A stretch of 58,166 nucleotides of DNA from CAYLOP01 sp964385305 (GCA_964385305.1 CAYLOP010000005.1:1-58166), one strand, 5' to 3'. Counted from the first letter of the stretch, positions 34,499-42,777 are shown. The notes: generated by a model not told the origin, from the sequence alone. Program-made: numbers and translations.

Positions 34499-34888
34499 CT
34501 AGCGAAGAACAGCACTCAGCAAGCCGCTTACCCCAAGCAAGATGAGGAGAAAGGGCACAATCAGGTTCCAATCCAGGTTGAAAAGAAAGACAATCGTGAT
34601 GGTGACGAACAACAGACCTGAGAAGATCGAGCGTGTGACGCTCCTTGTAAATTGGTAATCCTGTGCCTGATAGATCTCCCAAGCACGGGAGAAGGAACTG
34701 ACCGCTGGAATGAGGATGAAGACAGCCCACCAGTTGTGGAGTGAGGCTGTTGTCAGGTTTTGGATGAGAAAGATGATGCCGATCAGGATCAAGAGGATGC
34801 CGGGCACCCATCCTGAACGGGAACGGCGAGAGGGGACGCGAGATGTTGAGTGCGTGGATTGTGAGGGTGAAGAGGAATTTTCGTTCAT
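34499..34888 (-). CDS. Small DUF5668-type membrane protein
   Basis: A 129-residue protein with GGAGGAGAG before the ATG at 34888 (the longer frame from 35065 overlaps rplT and is rejected). A Ser/Thr-rich start of about 35 residues precedes four hydrophobic segments that include WVPGILLILIGIIFLIQNL, the same anchor pattern as the LiaF-type cluster at 12-16 kb. Function is unknown. It lies downstream of the ribosomal operon, beyond a terminator. Confidence 0.7.
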   Translation of the reverse strand: MNENSSSPSQSTHSTSRVPSRRSRSGWVPGILLILIGIIFLIQNLTTASLHNWWAVFILIPAVSSFSRAWEIYQAQDYQFTRSVTRSIFSGLLFVTITIVFLFNLDWNLIVPFLLILLGVSGLLSAVLR

Positions 34889-34969
34889 GGAACTCTCCTC
34901 CATTCTGAGAGGAGCCGTCTGGTGAGGGTGGATCTCCGTAAGTCTACCAGCGACGGTTCCAGTGGCGAG

Positions 34970-34995
34970 AAAAAAAGGGACGCAAATGCGTCCCT
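34970..34995 (-). terminator. Rho-independent terminator of the infC-rpmI-rplT operon
   Basis: On the minus strand, AGGGACGC-atttGCGTCCCT is followed by seven T residues (poly-A on the plus strand at 34970-34976). The perfect 8-base stem lies 20 bases past the rplT stop. Confidence 0.93.
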
Positions 34996-35015
34996 GACTG
35001 TGTGCTTCGTAGGGT

Positions 35016-35366
35016 CTAACGTTTTGTTGCGACTTTGACGACGTTTGAGAAAGCTGTAGGATCACGCACCGCCAGGTCGGCCAACATCTTTCGATTCAGT
35101 TGGATGTTAGCTTCCTTGAGGTCATGGATCAACCTGCTGTAGGTAGTGCCATTCTGACGAGCTGCGGCGTTAATGCGCACGATCCAGAGCTTGCGAAGGT
35201 CGCGTTTGCGTGTCCGTCGATCGCGATAGGCGTACCACAGGCTTTTTAGCAAAGCTTCATTGGCTCGGCGGAAGAGACTACGCCGGGTTCCGTACATACC
35301 CTTGGTCTGTTTGAGGATTTTCTTGTGTCTGCGACGGGTTACAATCCCGCCTTTAACTCTTGTCAC
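35016..35366 (-). CDS. rplT: 50S ribosomal protein L20
   Basis: A 116-residue L20 protein. It binds 23S rRNA early in large-subunit assembly and can repress its own operon. The sequence is typical: TRVKGGIVTRRRHKKILK, LFRRANEALLKSLWYAYRDRR, and LWIVRINAAARQNG. The start is a GTG with AGGAG upstream. It lies in the conserved infC-rpmI-rplT order, 83 bases after rpmI. Confidence 0.97.
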   Translation of the reverse strand: MTRVKGGIVTRRRHKKILKQTKGMYGTRRSLFRRANEALLKSLWYAYRDRRTRKRDLRKLWIVRINAAARQNGTTYSRLIHDLKEANIQLNRKMLADLAVRDPTAFSNVVKVATKR

Positions 35367-35449
35367 GATTCACACTCCTGCACACCCCTGGGCGTCGGTG
35401 CGATACACGCACCCGTTGTCAACACCCAACGGCTGCAAAAAAAACGGTT

Positions 35450-35719
35450 CTATGATTGGCCACTACGTGCGTTTGGGTTGGCCTTGTATTTGCTCAAATA
35501 AGGCGCTAAGCGGGAAACGCGCTTAACGATTCCCTTTCCTTTGACGGGCACCATCTTGCTGAACATCTGCTTTGTGCGCTTTGACCTGCGGCGTCGCAAG
35601 TGGCTCTTGCCGCCCTTCGTGCGTACAAGTTTGCCGGAACCTGTCAGCCGGAAGCGCTTGGCGGTAGCCTTGTGCGTCTTGAGCTTGTACTTTCCTTTTT
35701 TGGTTGCTTTTCGAGGCAC
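35450..35719 (-). CDS. rpmI: 50S ribosomal protein L35
   Basis: An L35 protein starting at a GTG with AAGGAG upstream. The core KLKTHKATAKRFRLTGSGKL and HLRRRRSKRTKQ is typical. At 89 residues it is longer than the usual 65, because a basic tail after residue 65 (KGIVKRVSRLAPYL) ends in NARSGQS. L35 is in the usual place between infC and rplT. Confidence 0.95.
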   Translation of the reverse strand: MPRKATKKGKYKLKTHKATAKRFRLTGSGKLVRTKGGKSHLRRRRSKRTKQMFSKMVPVKGKGIVKRVSRLAPYLSKYKANPNARSGQS

Positions 35720-35804
35720 GTTATCGCTCCTTCGACACAGCCCCCGCGGACGCTTTCCAGTCCGCGGGGACGGATTAATCTTATGATGCTCGTGTGCGAA
35801 CGCG

Positions 35805-36323
35805 CTATTTGCCTTTCGTGGGCGTCAGCATCATGAGCATGGTGCGGCCTTCCATTCTTGGCGACATTTCAATGTCACCGACGTCTGCCAGTTCCTCAGC
35901 GATCTTCTTCAGATCCTCAAGTGCAAGCTCCGGGTAGGTGATCTCGCGGCCGCGGAAACGAATACGGACTCGCACTTTCTTTCCTTCTGTCAACCATCGA
36001 CGAGCGTCCCGTACTTTGAAAGATCGATGGTGCTCCGAGGTCTTGGGCCGCAAGCGAATTTCCTTGATATCGACCTTGGCCTGCGACTTGCGAGCTTCGC
36101 GATCCTTCTTCGCCCGCTCGTACAGGAACTTGCCGTAATCGAGAACACGGCAAACGGGCGGGCTGGAATTTGGAGCGACTTCAACCAGATCTAAATCGGC
36201 CTGGCTGGCGACCTGGAGCGCTTCCTTGGTCGGTACAACCCCGATATTGTTACCGTCGGGACCGATCAAACGCACTTCTTGTGCGCGTATCTCGGTATTA
36301 ATACGAAAGTCTGAGGCGCTGAT
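35805..36323 (-). CDS. infC: Translation initiation factor IF-3, with a non-canonical ATC start
   Basis: IF-3 keeps the 30S subunit free and checks the start codon. The translated region reads RINTEIRAQEVRLIGPDG, so the conserved N-terminus begins upstream of the first GTG (36275). No ATG, GTG or TTG precedes it in frame. An AAAGGAG lies six bases before an ATC at 36321-36323, giving a 172-residue protein. IF-3 genes of many bacteria use AUU or other rare start codons as an autoregulatory device. The remaining IF-3 signature LDYGKFLYERAKK and EMSPRMEGRTM is present. Confidence 0.95.
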   Translation of the reverse strand: MSASDFRINTEIRAQEVRLIGPDGNNIGVVPTKEALQVASQADLDLVEVAPNSSPPVCRVLDYGKFLYERAKKDREARKSQAKVDIKEIRLRPKTSEHHRSFKVRDARRWLTEGKKVRVRIRFRGREITYPELALEDLKKIAEELADVGDIEMSPRMEGRTMLMMLTPTKGK

Positions 36324-36492
36324 CTTCTTCTCCTTTTAGATACTACGCGAAGGCCGCCCACGACGCTCTTGAGCGGCCCAGATATGCGCGGATCATACCA
36401 CGAGAAGACAGGAATCGTCAAATGGGAAATGGGTGCATTGTGTTCGATCCTCAGCGTCGCTGCCTCTGAAGACAGCGAGTGACGACATGCGA

Positions 36493-36512
36493 GATGGGGT
36501 CGGCGCCCCATC
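36493..36512 (-). terminator. Hairpin at the end of the PolB-operon membrane gene
   Basis: GATGGGG and CCCCATC form 7-base arms with a six-base loop overlapping the stop codon of the gene at 36511-36957. There is no T-run, so termination is uncertain. Confidence 0.35.
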
Positions 36513-36957
36513 ACTTCTGCACCAAGAACGGCCCCAGAGCCTCCCCGATGCTCAACAACCCTAGACTCAAAAAGGGTGTCGCACCCCATGCGATGCCCAA
36601 GGCGAGCAGCCAACGCGCAGCTGGGGGCGTTGCTACGAAAAGCACGACTGAGAAGAGCATCTTGAGCCACGCTGTGAGCAGGGGAAGTGCAACCAGACTA
36701 ATGAGCAGGAACATCGCTGGGCGTCTGGAGAAGCCCCTTGTATTGGTGGCTAGCCTCCTTGTCCAACGCCAGGTAAGGGTCGACCAGATTGTCAGCGTGT
36801 AAGCCGCCAGCACGAATGTCAACGTAGCCAGCAAGCCGCGGTCCCATTCCCGGATACGAAAAAAGCCATCCTCTGAAAGAGTGCTCAAGATGGCGAGTAC
36901 ATTCGCCACCAAACTCACAGCCCCTGTAACGATGAAAAAACCATCTGCACGCTTCAT
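36511..36957 (-). CDS. Small polytopic membrane protein of unknown function
   Basis: A 148-residue protein with four hydrophobic segments (about 8-28, 42-62, 80-100 and 104-140). The start has a strong GGAGGTAG nine bases upstream. No family is recognised. It begins 33 bases after the stop of the family B polymerase gene, on the same strand, so it may be the last gene of that operon, although nothing in its sequence points to DNA. Confidence 0.65.
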   Translation of the reverse strand: MKRADGFFIVTGAVSLVANVLAILSTLSEDGFFRIREWDRGLLATLTFVLAAYTLTIWSTLTWRWTRRLATNTRGFSRRPAMFLLISLVALPLLTAWLKMLFSVVLFVATPPAARWLLALGIAWGATPFLSLGLLSIGEALGPFLVQK

Positions 36958-36990
36958 ATTTCTACCTCCGCCAATACCGATTGCACAGGG

Positions 36991-39381
36991 CTACGGGGGG
37001 ACCGGGACGCGAACCGGATCCGCGGGATTATGTTCATACGCCGCTTGCCATCCAAGCCCAACACCACGGTGCCGCTGCGGCCTGAGGGGTTTGTGCATCC
37101 ACGCCATGAGGGGGCTGCGGATATTTGCACCGGGTGGCGGCAAGACGCCCGGCGGACCCCAGTAGCCCGCGTTCCCAAGCAGCCATGTCTCCAAAGTCTC
37201 GCGGTCGACGCCGACGGCTGCGAATACGCTGTCGACCGCTCGCAGTAGCAGTTCGGTGTACGCCCCCCGATCGTACGGAACCTCGCCCTCGATCCGCTCC
37301 CAGGCGCGTGCTTTCTCCGGTCCAGGCACCAACAGGAAACGCAGACGTTCCCCCGGGCTGAGGGGTACGCCAATCTGGGACAGTTCACGCGCCACACGGG
37401 CGGCGACGGTCCGGACCACATACTCATCCGGGCGACGCGACAGGCGGTGGGTGACGATCAATTCGTGCACGGGTACCTTGCCGGCCTGGAGCGCGTACAG
37501 CCGCTCCCGGGCGCAGGACACAGCCGCAGGCATGGCGGCGCGGAACCCGGCCGCGTCCTGTCCATGAGAAAGGATGTTGAGCATCTCTAGTTGCATCTCC
37601 TTGATAAAGGGCGGTGTGTCGCGGCGGCGAGCCTCGATACCGCGCACCTTGAGCGTGCCGTCCTCGTAGGCGCCGAAGTAGCGGTTGGCGACGGCGACGC
37701 GCGGTTCGGTGCGCGAGGGCAGGAAGGCCAGCCAGCGATAGACGCCCTCTAAGCCGATCTGCAGACCTGTCTGGGCGCGGATCTCCTCCAGCAAGGCATC
37801 GTAGTCTGGACGCCGGCGCGCACCCGGCTTGTAGATCCACAAGCCGTCAACGTAGAGGTGCAGCACGCGGAAGCCGCGCGCCTCGACCAACTCCTTGGTT
37901 CTCAGCAGCACCTCGCGGCCATAGGCGTTGACGGCCTCGTGGGCCTCGATGCGGCCGAAGCGGGCGTTCTTGTAGCCCAGGTACCCGAAGCAGGTCACCA
38001 GCAGCCACTTGTGGGCGGAGTAGCGGCGCCGGTATGCCTCCACGCGCGGGTCGTCCGGCGGCAATTCCCGGATGAGCGCCTTGTAGCGTCCGCGCTTCTC
38101 GAGCAGCGGTTCCAACGTCTCCGGCACCAGCCCCTGCCGGTGACAGCAGACCGGGGTGCCGAGCTCGGGGATGGGCGTGCCGTGACAGCACGTTGCGCCG
38201 ACCGTCTCGGGCGAGATGTTGAAGCGCACCATGATGCTGGGGTACATGGCGGTGAAGTCGAGCTCGGCCACGTGCTCATGCAGGCCGACGATGGGGGTGT
38301 AGACCAGGCCGCCCTTATCGGCCAGCAGCAGGTCGTTGCCAGTCTTGAGCGTTTCCGGCTGGCGCTTTTGCCAGGGCACCAAGACGCCGCGTCGCAGCGC
38401 GGTGGCGATCTGCATGGCGCTGATGCCGGTGCCGGTGGAGACGCGCGCCGTGGTCTGCACAGGCAGACCGGTGAGGCGGGCGATCTCGAGCACGCCGTCG
38501 ATGCCGTAGTCGTTGGCTAGAAAGGCGTTTTGCCGGTCGAGATGCCAGCGGCCGAAGAGGATATGCTGCTCGTTGCGGAACACCACCCGGCCGTAGGAGA
38601 AGTAGGAAGAGGCTGGCTTGCGCAGCACCTGGTGATGGTCGTCGCGATTGAGCGGCAGCGGGATCCTGTAGTGACGGGCGAGCTCAAGCAGGCGGGGCAC
38701 GATGTAGTTGTCGCCGTAGGTGCTGACTAGCACATCGGGGTCGTAGTGCTCAAGCAGGTGGCGCATTCCCAGCAGCAACTGTCGTCCGCGCGTGCGCGGG
38801 AAACGGAAAGTGTGGCCTTCGATCTCAACGCGCAGGTCGCTGCGATGGCCGCGGCCGGGATCGCGCATCTCATCATCGAGCTGGAGCGACATGATGCGCA
38901 ACGTCGGCAGGCGATAGTCGATCTCCCACGGGGTGTCGAGCGCTTCGATACGCTCGATGCGATCGTCTTGATGCTCAACGGTGCAGTATGCCAGCGGGAA
39001 GATGCCTCGCTCCAACACATAGCGCTGCGGCAGGGAGATGTCGGCGTTGTAGTATGTCAGGTTGGGGCGAAAATCGGCGCATTGGCGGAAGATACGCGGC
39101 AGCATGGACGGGATCTGCACGCCGACCTCGAGAACTTCCACAGCGTGGTTGAGAAACAGATCCATGCGCTCGGTGCGGCGCAGTGTCACGGGCGCCCGGC
39201 TGGTGCACAGCATTCGGCATACGGCATGCAGCTCTTCATGCGGCCCGCGCACGTAGAAGGTGGGAGCGAAGGTGTCGCGCAGGAGACAGCCGCACCCCTG
39301 CTCATCGATCATCCACACCGCCATGCCCGCCCCGTGGGGGTAGACGTCGAACAGCCATCCAGAGAAGGATGGCATCGTCAC
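36991..39381 (-). CDS. Family B DNA polymerase with altered active-site motifs
   Basis: An approximately 796-residue B-family polymerase. Motif A is ELDFTAMYPSIMVRFN, motif B is KWLLVTCFGYLGYKN and motif C reads HLYVDGLWI. Compared with the archaeal-type YIDTDGLY, the first Asp is replaced by Tyr while the catalytic Asp before Gly is kept. The Exo I region SLQLDDE lacks the usual DIE and the Exo II region YGDNYIVPRLL lacks the FD pair, so proofreading is probably lost. The start is ambiguous: GTG at 39381 overlaps the upstream stop as GTGA, but GTG 39390 or ATG 39375 could also serve. It is the third gene of an SOS-box-preceded cassette. Confidence 0.9.
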   Translation of the reverse strand: MTMPSFSGWLFDVYPHGAGMAVWMIDEQGCGCLLRDTFAPTFYVRGPHEELHAVCRMLCTSRAPVTLRRTERMDLFLNHAVEVLEVGVQIPSMLPRIFRQCADFRPNLTYYNADISLPQRYVLERGIFPLAYCTVEHQDDRIERIEALDTPWEIDYRLPTLRIMSLQLDDEMRDPGRGHRSDLRVEIEGHTFRFPRTRGRQLLLGMRHLLEHYDPDVLVSTYGDNYIVPRLLELARHYRIPLPLNRDDHHQVLRKPASSYFSYGRVVFRNEQHILFGRWHLDRQNAFLANDYGIDGVLEIARLTGLPVQTTARVSTGTGISAMQIATALRRGVLVPWQKRQPETLKTGNDLLLADKGGLVYTPIVGLHEHVAELDFTAMYPSIMVRFNISPETVGATCCHGTPIPELGTPVCCHRQGLVPETLEPLLEKRGRYKALIRELPPDDPRVEAYRRRYSAHKWLLVTCFGYLGYKNARFGRIEAHEAVNAYGREVLLRTKELVEARGFRVLHLYVDGLWIYKPGARRRPDYDALLEEIRAQTGLQIGLEGVYRWLAFLPSRTEPRVAVANRYFGAYEDGTLKVRGIEARRRDTPPFIKEMQLEMLNILSHGQDAAGFRAAMPAAVSCARERLYALQAGKVPVHELIVTHRLSRRPDEYVVRTVAARVARELSQIGVPLSPGERLRFLLVPGPEKARAWERIEGEVPYDRGAYTELLLRAVDSVFAAVGVDRETLETWLLGNAGYWGPPGVLPPPGANIRSPLMAWMHKPLRPQRHRGVGLGWQAAYEHNPADPVRVPVPP

Positions 39382-39713
39382 GTTTCCCACCCGGCAACTT
39401 CGCCGGGGGTGTGGGACGAATCGTCTGGTGAGGCTAGACAGGCCTGGCGCGCGCCCATCGCTGCCTGGAGGGCGTCGAGCCTTTGGCGCAGGCGGTGTAC
39501 CTCTTTGTGCTCCTCTACGAGCATAGCCAGCAGCATGACCTCGAATGGCAGCAGGTGGGAGGCATAGGCTGCAGCGGCCAGGTGGTGGCGCGAGGCGGCC
39601 AATAGATCATCAAGCGCCCGCTGATCCTCACGGCGCAGGGCGCGGCGGAAGCGGGCCAGAGATTGTTGTTCGTGCAGAAACGCGTTGGTGATGGATGGTA
39701 GCGTGCGTCCCAT
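39378..39713 (-). CDS. Small helical protein of the PolB cassette
   Basis: A 111-residue, Arg/Ala/Leu-rich helical protein with AAAGGAG before the ATG at 39713. It has no recognised domain. Residues 18-90 look like two long helices rich in heptad-spaced leucines (RFRRALRREDQRALDDLLAA). The stop overlaps the PolB start. Its place between a RecA-like gene and a polymerase suggests an adaptor or accessory protein. Confidence 0.7.
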   Translation of the reverse strand: MGRTLPSITNAFLHEQQSLARFRRALRREDQRALDDLLAASRHHLAAAAYASHLLPFEVMLLAMLVEEHKEVHRLRQRLDALQAAMGARQACLASPDDSSHTPGEVAGWET

Positions 39714-39777
39714 GATGAACTCCTTTGGAATGGGTTTGGGCGCCGGCGGCGCATCCCGCCTTACCGGGCACGGTCTT

Positions 39778-40401
39778 TCAAAATAGTCTCAGCTGCTCTG
39801 TGGGTGCGACTTCAGGGGAGCGCAGGAGCCAGGTCAGGTCGGAGGCGGCTTGCAATTGGTCGAGAAGCGCCCAACGCTCCTTGACCAGTGCACGCGGCTC
39901 GCGCGCGCCAACGATCACCGGCCCGCAGGCGGCCAGCCGCTTGAGATGCGTGATCGTGCTTCCCAGCAGACGTTCGGTGTCGCGCAGCGGCACGCTTTCG
40001 TCGTAGAAGGTCGTGAGCAGGTCGAGCACGAAGAGCGGTTCTGAGCCAGTTGGTGCGTTCTCGATCAATTCAGACAACTGGAAGCACGTGAAGGCGCGCG
40101 AGAGACGGATGCGCTCCATCACGGCGTAGGGATGCCGGCTCATGCGCCGCGCCAATCGGGCGACGAAGTAACCGTCAAAGCGGTTGCCGCCGTCGAAGAC
40201 ACGCACGTTTTCGCCGCCTCCTTGATCGCGCCCCCGGCCGCGCGCTGCCAGGAGGGTGAGCATGGCCAGTAGGGCGCGCGTTGGTGTGCGCGCACCCCAA
40301 AACAGCGCCAACTGGGGTTGGAGCACGGCATCCAGCATGGCCGGGTCGGATGCTGGGATGGGGAGATCGGCTGGGATGGATAGGACTCCTTCTTTCTGCA
40401 T
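39778..40401 (-). CDS. RecA/Rad51-like ATPase, degenerate (ImuA-like arrangement)
   Basis: A 207-residue protein with GGAGAGGAG before the ATG at 40401 (the longer frame from 40533 crosses the upstream regulatory sequence). The region of Walker A reads LFWGARTPTRALLA and lacks the Gly-Lys-Thr, but a Walker B-like strand LFVLDLLTTFYDE and a Rad51-like FQLSELIENAP are present. The C-terminal part TITHLKRLA and GPVIVGA fits a RecA-type core. ATP binding is therefore doubtful. It is the first gene of the cassette and has an SOS-like box 50 bases upstream. Confidence 0.72.
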   Translation of the reverse strand: MQKEGVLSIPADLPIPASDPAMLDAVLQPQLALFWGARTPTRALLAMLTLLAARGRGRDQGGGENVRVFDGGNRFDGYFVARLARRMSRHPYAVMERIRLSRAFTCFQLSELIENAPTGSEPLFVLDLLTTFYDESVPLRDTERLLGSTITHLKRLAACGPVIVGAREPRALVKERWALLDQLQAASDLTWLLRSPEVAPTEQLRLF

Positions 40402-40450
40402 GACGCTCCTCTCCGGTGCGGCGTGATGGCTGCACGCGGGATGATGGTGT

Positions 40451-40464
40451 AGAACAAATGTACT
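40451..40464. promoter_or_regulatory. SOS-box-like site upstream of the RecA-like/PolB cassette
   Basis: AGAACAAATGTACT matches the Gram-positive type LexA box CGAACRNRYGTTYC with the conserved GAAC half and a near GTTC half (GTAC here). Read on the minus strand it also fits the cyanobacterial form RGTACNNNDGTWCB exactly. It is 50 bases upstream of the RecA-like start. The perfect SOS box at 48037-48052 supports a LexA regulon in this organism. Confidence 0.6.
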
Positions 40465-40518
40465 ATTAGTGTACCGATACAGGGAGATGTAGCTATCCCA
40501 CCCGCGGTGGAAACAATG

Positions 40519-40538
40519 GGGGGATTTTCCCATCCCCC
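40519..40538 (-). terminator. Hairpin after the MFS gene
   Basis: GGGGGA and TCCCCC form a 6-base stem with an 8-base loop. On the minus strand it is followed by ATTGTTT. It lies between the MFS stop (40661) and the RecA-like cassette. Confidence 0.4.
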
Positions 40539-40660
40539 GTGCAGGGGATAGGCCAGGTGTCCACGAAGGGCACGGGGGCGTGGCGCATTGCGGTGAGGTT
40601 GAGGTGTGTGCGTGTGCGGTTGTGCGAAGGCTCGTTAAGGGGTGGTGAGAACCCTCTACA

Positions 40661-41938
40661 TCATGATCTCGTCCGGCCGAAAAAACGCCAGTAGAGCGAG
40701 ATGGCGATGATATAGGTGCTGATGGTGCCCAAAAAGATGGGGTCGAAACCGTAGCGTACCTGCAGCACGCCGCTGATAGACGGGCTAAAAACCCAACCGA
40801 AGTTCCAACTCATGCTTACCAGGCTGGCAACCGTACCGCGCGCTTCCGGCTCGGCATGTTCCATCACGAAGGTGTCGTAAACTGGCAGGCTCATGTTCAT
40901 CAGCGCCAGGCGCGCCAAGTAGGCGATCGCGCTTATCCCATACCAGGGCGAGAAACCCAGCAGCGCGAGGAAGGGGATGGAGAGCGCCTGACAAGCCACG
41001 ACGGTGCGAATCTTGCCCCAGCGGTCGGCGAGTGGTGGCGCGATAAGGAGTCCGATGCCCATCGCCAGCGATCCCCAGGCGAAAAGGCTGCCGATGCTGG
41101 CGTCTGACCGATGGTGGATCGAACGGAAAAAGATGTTTATGAACGGCATCAGCAGGCCGGCGCCCAATGAGGTGACCAGCATGGGAGATACGAGCTTGCC
41201 CAGCATCACGGGATTTTTGCGTGCGTACAGGAGTGGAGAGAGCGATTGTGCTCCCTCTTGGCGAGGCGTGTCTTTCCGTTTAAGCAGGACGAGTGGGAGG
41301 GCGGAGAAGAGCGATAACCCCGCGATGAGTGCGATCGCCCAACCGTAGGCGGTTGTGCTGGTGGCTGTGAGATTGTATACCGCGCCGAACCAGGCTGGCA
41401 GTCGCCCACCCAACCAATTCCCAAGAAAACCAGCAGTGGTTTGAAGGCCCATGTTGAAGGAGAAGAGATAGGTTCGCTCCTCCTCATCGCTGTTTTCCAT
41501 GAGGAACGGTCCCATGGTGATGCCCATCAAGCTCTGGGCAAGGCCGGTGAGCGCGTTCATCGTGTACAGCCCTTCAGGGCTGCGCCAGAGCACCATGCCA
41601 AATACAGCAGTTGTAAGCATGAGATTGGCGAGCAGCAGGGAGGTTTTCCGGCCGATTCGATCGCTGACGTAGCCGGCAGGCAGCGCACCGGCCAGGGACA
41701 TCAGACTGCTGATGGTTAGAAGGCGTCCAAGAAAGGCTTCGTCGTAGTCCAGGCTAAGAATGTAAAAGTTGAACAGCAGTCGGAAGACGCCATACGCGAG
41801 ACCTACCAGGATGGTGTTGAGCAGGTAGAGGCGAGCGTTGGGCTGAAATAGGCGTATTTTCCCACTATAGTTAGCAAGTGCTTGTCGCAGGCGCGCGGAG
41901 AACGGTGATGTGGGTTGAGAGGAAGTGGATAAGGGCAA
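40661..41938 (-). CDS. MFS transporter
   Basis: A 425-residue protein with 12 hydrophobic segments. It has the motif A-type GYVSDRIGRKTSLL after helix 2 and the second-half APPLADRWGKIRTV. The acidic loop NSDEEERTY precedes helix 5. This is a drug- or sugar-type MFS, but the substrate cannot be told. It is separated from the polymerase cassette by a hairpin. Confidence 0.9.
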   Translation of the reverse strand: MPLSTSSQPTSPFSARLRQALANYSGKIRLFQPNARLYLLNTILVGLAYGVFRLLFNFYILSLDYDEAFLGRLLTISSLMSLAGALPAGYVSDRIGRKTSLLLANLMLTTAVFGMVLWRSPEGLYTMNALTGLAQSLMGITMGPFLMENSDEEERTYLFSFNMGLQTTAGFLGNWLGGRLPAWFGAVYNLTATSTTAYGWAIALIAGLSLFSALPLVLLKRKDTPRQEGAQSLSPLLYARKNPVMLGKLVSPMLVTSLGAGLLMPFINIFFRSIHHRSDASIGSLFAWGSLAMGIGLLIAPPLADRWGKIRTVVACQALSIPFLALLGFSPWYGISAIAYLARLALMNMSLPVYDTFVMEHAEPEARGTVASLVSMSWNFGWVFSPSISGVLQVRYGFDPIFLGTISTYIIAISLYWRFFGRTRS

Positions 41939-42040
41939 GAGAACCTCGGTTCCAGGGCGGTCGGAGCATTTACTCGAGGCCCATCATGGATTTCGAGCCT
42001 ATGTCTTTGGTGAGGATCAGGTGGGTTTTATCATTGCCCC

Positions 42041-42709
42041 TCAGACTTCACTTTCCGCAAGAAGCGCGTTCAACCGTGGGTGATCTGAATAGACCCCGCG
42101 GTAGGCAGGCGGCAGGAGGGCGGCAATGCGGCACATGATCTCATCCGTGTGTTGGCGCAAATGCGATGAGCGGAGATCCTCGTCGAGGGGCGGAAGGCGG
42201 AATGGTTTTCCGATCCGGACGGTCAGTATGGGCCGGCGAAGGCGGACGAGCTTCCGCAGCAGTGTTTCGGTCCCCGTGAGCGCAACTGGAAGGATCGGTG
42301 CGCCAGACGAGTGCGCCAGATAGGCGGCGCCTGTCTTGCCTCGACCTAGCGCATTCGTCTTAGAGCGCGTCCCCTCAGGAGACATGCCGAATACCTTGCC
42401 GCTTCCCAGCCAGTCGATTGCAGCTTGGAGGGCTTCGCGGTCCACTTCGCCACGGCGGATAAATATTCCCCTACCGAAACGAATGATGGGTCCGATGAGG
42501 GGATGTTTCCGGTACTTGGCGGCAGCCCAGCCTGTGACATACTCGCCTCCCACGATGCTGTAAAGGAGAGGGAGGTCGAGATAGTGGATGTGGTTGGCGG
42601 CGATGATGTAGGGACCTGCCTCCGGGATATTCTCCAGACCTTCCACATCGCGCGTGGTAAGTAGTGTCAACGCAGCGTTAAAGAACCAACGCATCATGCG
42701 CGGGAACAT
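42041..42709 (-). CDS. 1-acyl-sn-glycerol-3-phosphate acyltransferase-like (PlsC family)
   Basis: A 222-residue PlsC-family acyltransferase for phospholipid synthesis. The catalytic NH-x4-D motif is NHIHYLDLP, and the glycerophosphate site is MSPEGTRSK. The ATG at 42709 has GAGGAGGG upstream; the longer frame from 42781 crosses the divergent promoter. A membrane-facing N-terminal hydrophobic stretch MMRWFFNAALTLL is present. The acyl donor is unknown. Confidence 0.92.
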   Translation of the reverse strand: MFPRMMRWFFNAALTLLTTRDVEGLENIPEAGPYIIAANHIHYLDLPLLYSIVGGEYVTGWAAAKYRKHPLIGPIIRFGRGIFIRRGEVDREALQAAIDWLGSGKVFGMSPEGTRSKTNALGRGKTGAAYLAHSSGAPILPVALTGTETLLRKLVRLRRPILTVRIGKPFRLPPLDEDLRSSHLRQHTDEIMCRIAALLPPAYRGVYSDHPRLNALLAESEV

Positions 42710-42748
42710 GTCGTGAGCCCTCCTCGAAAAAAGAAAGGGTGTAGGAGA

Positions 42749-42777
42749 TTGTAGTTCGGACTTGTGAATGCTACAAT
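42749..42777 (+). promoter_or_regulatory. Sigma-70-type promoter for the GNAT gene
   Basis: TTGTAG (42749-42754) and TACAAT (42772-42777) are spaced by 17 bases, 28 bases before the GNAT start. The match is 4/6 at -35 and 5/6 at -10. Confidence 0.55.

Noticed and set aside
37858..38520. Long plus-strand frame of 220 residues inside the polymerase gene
   Set aside because: It is a mirror frame of a GC-rich coding region with no start signal; the minus-strand polymerase motifs explain the sequence.
38746..39567. Plus-strand frame of 273 residues over the polymerase start
   Set aside because: Same reason: a shadow of GC-rich coding sequence on the other strand.
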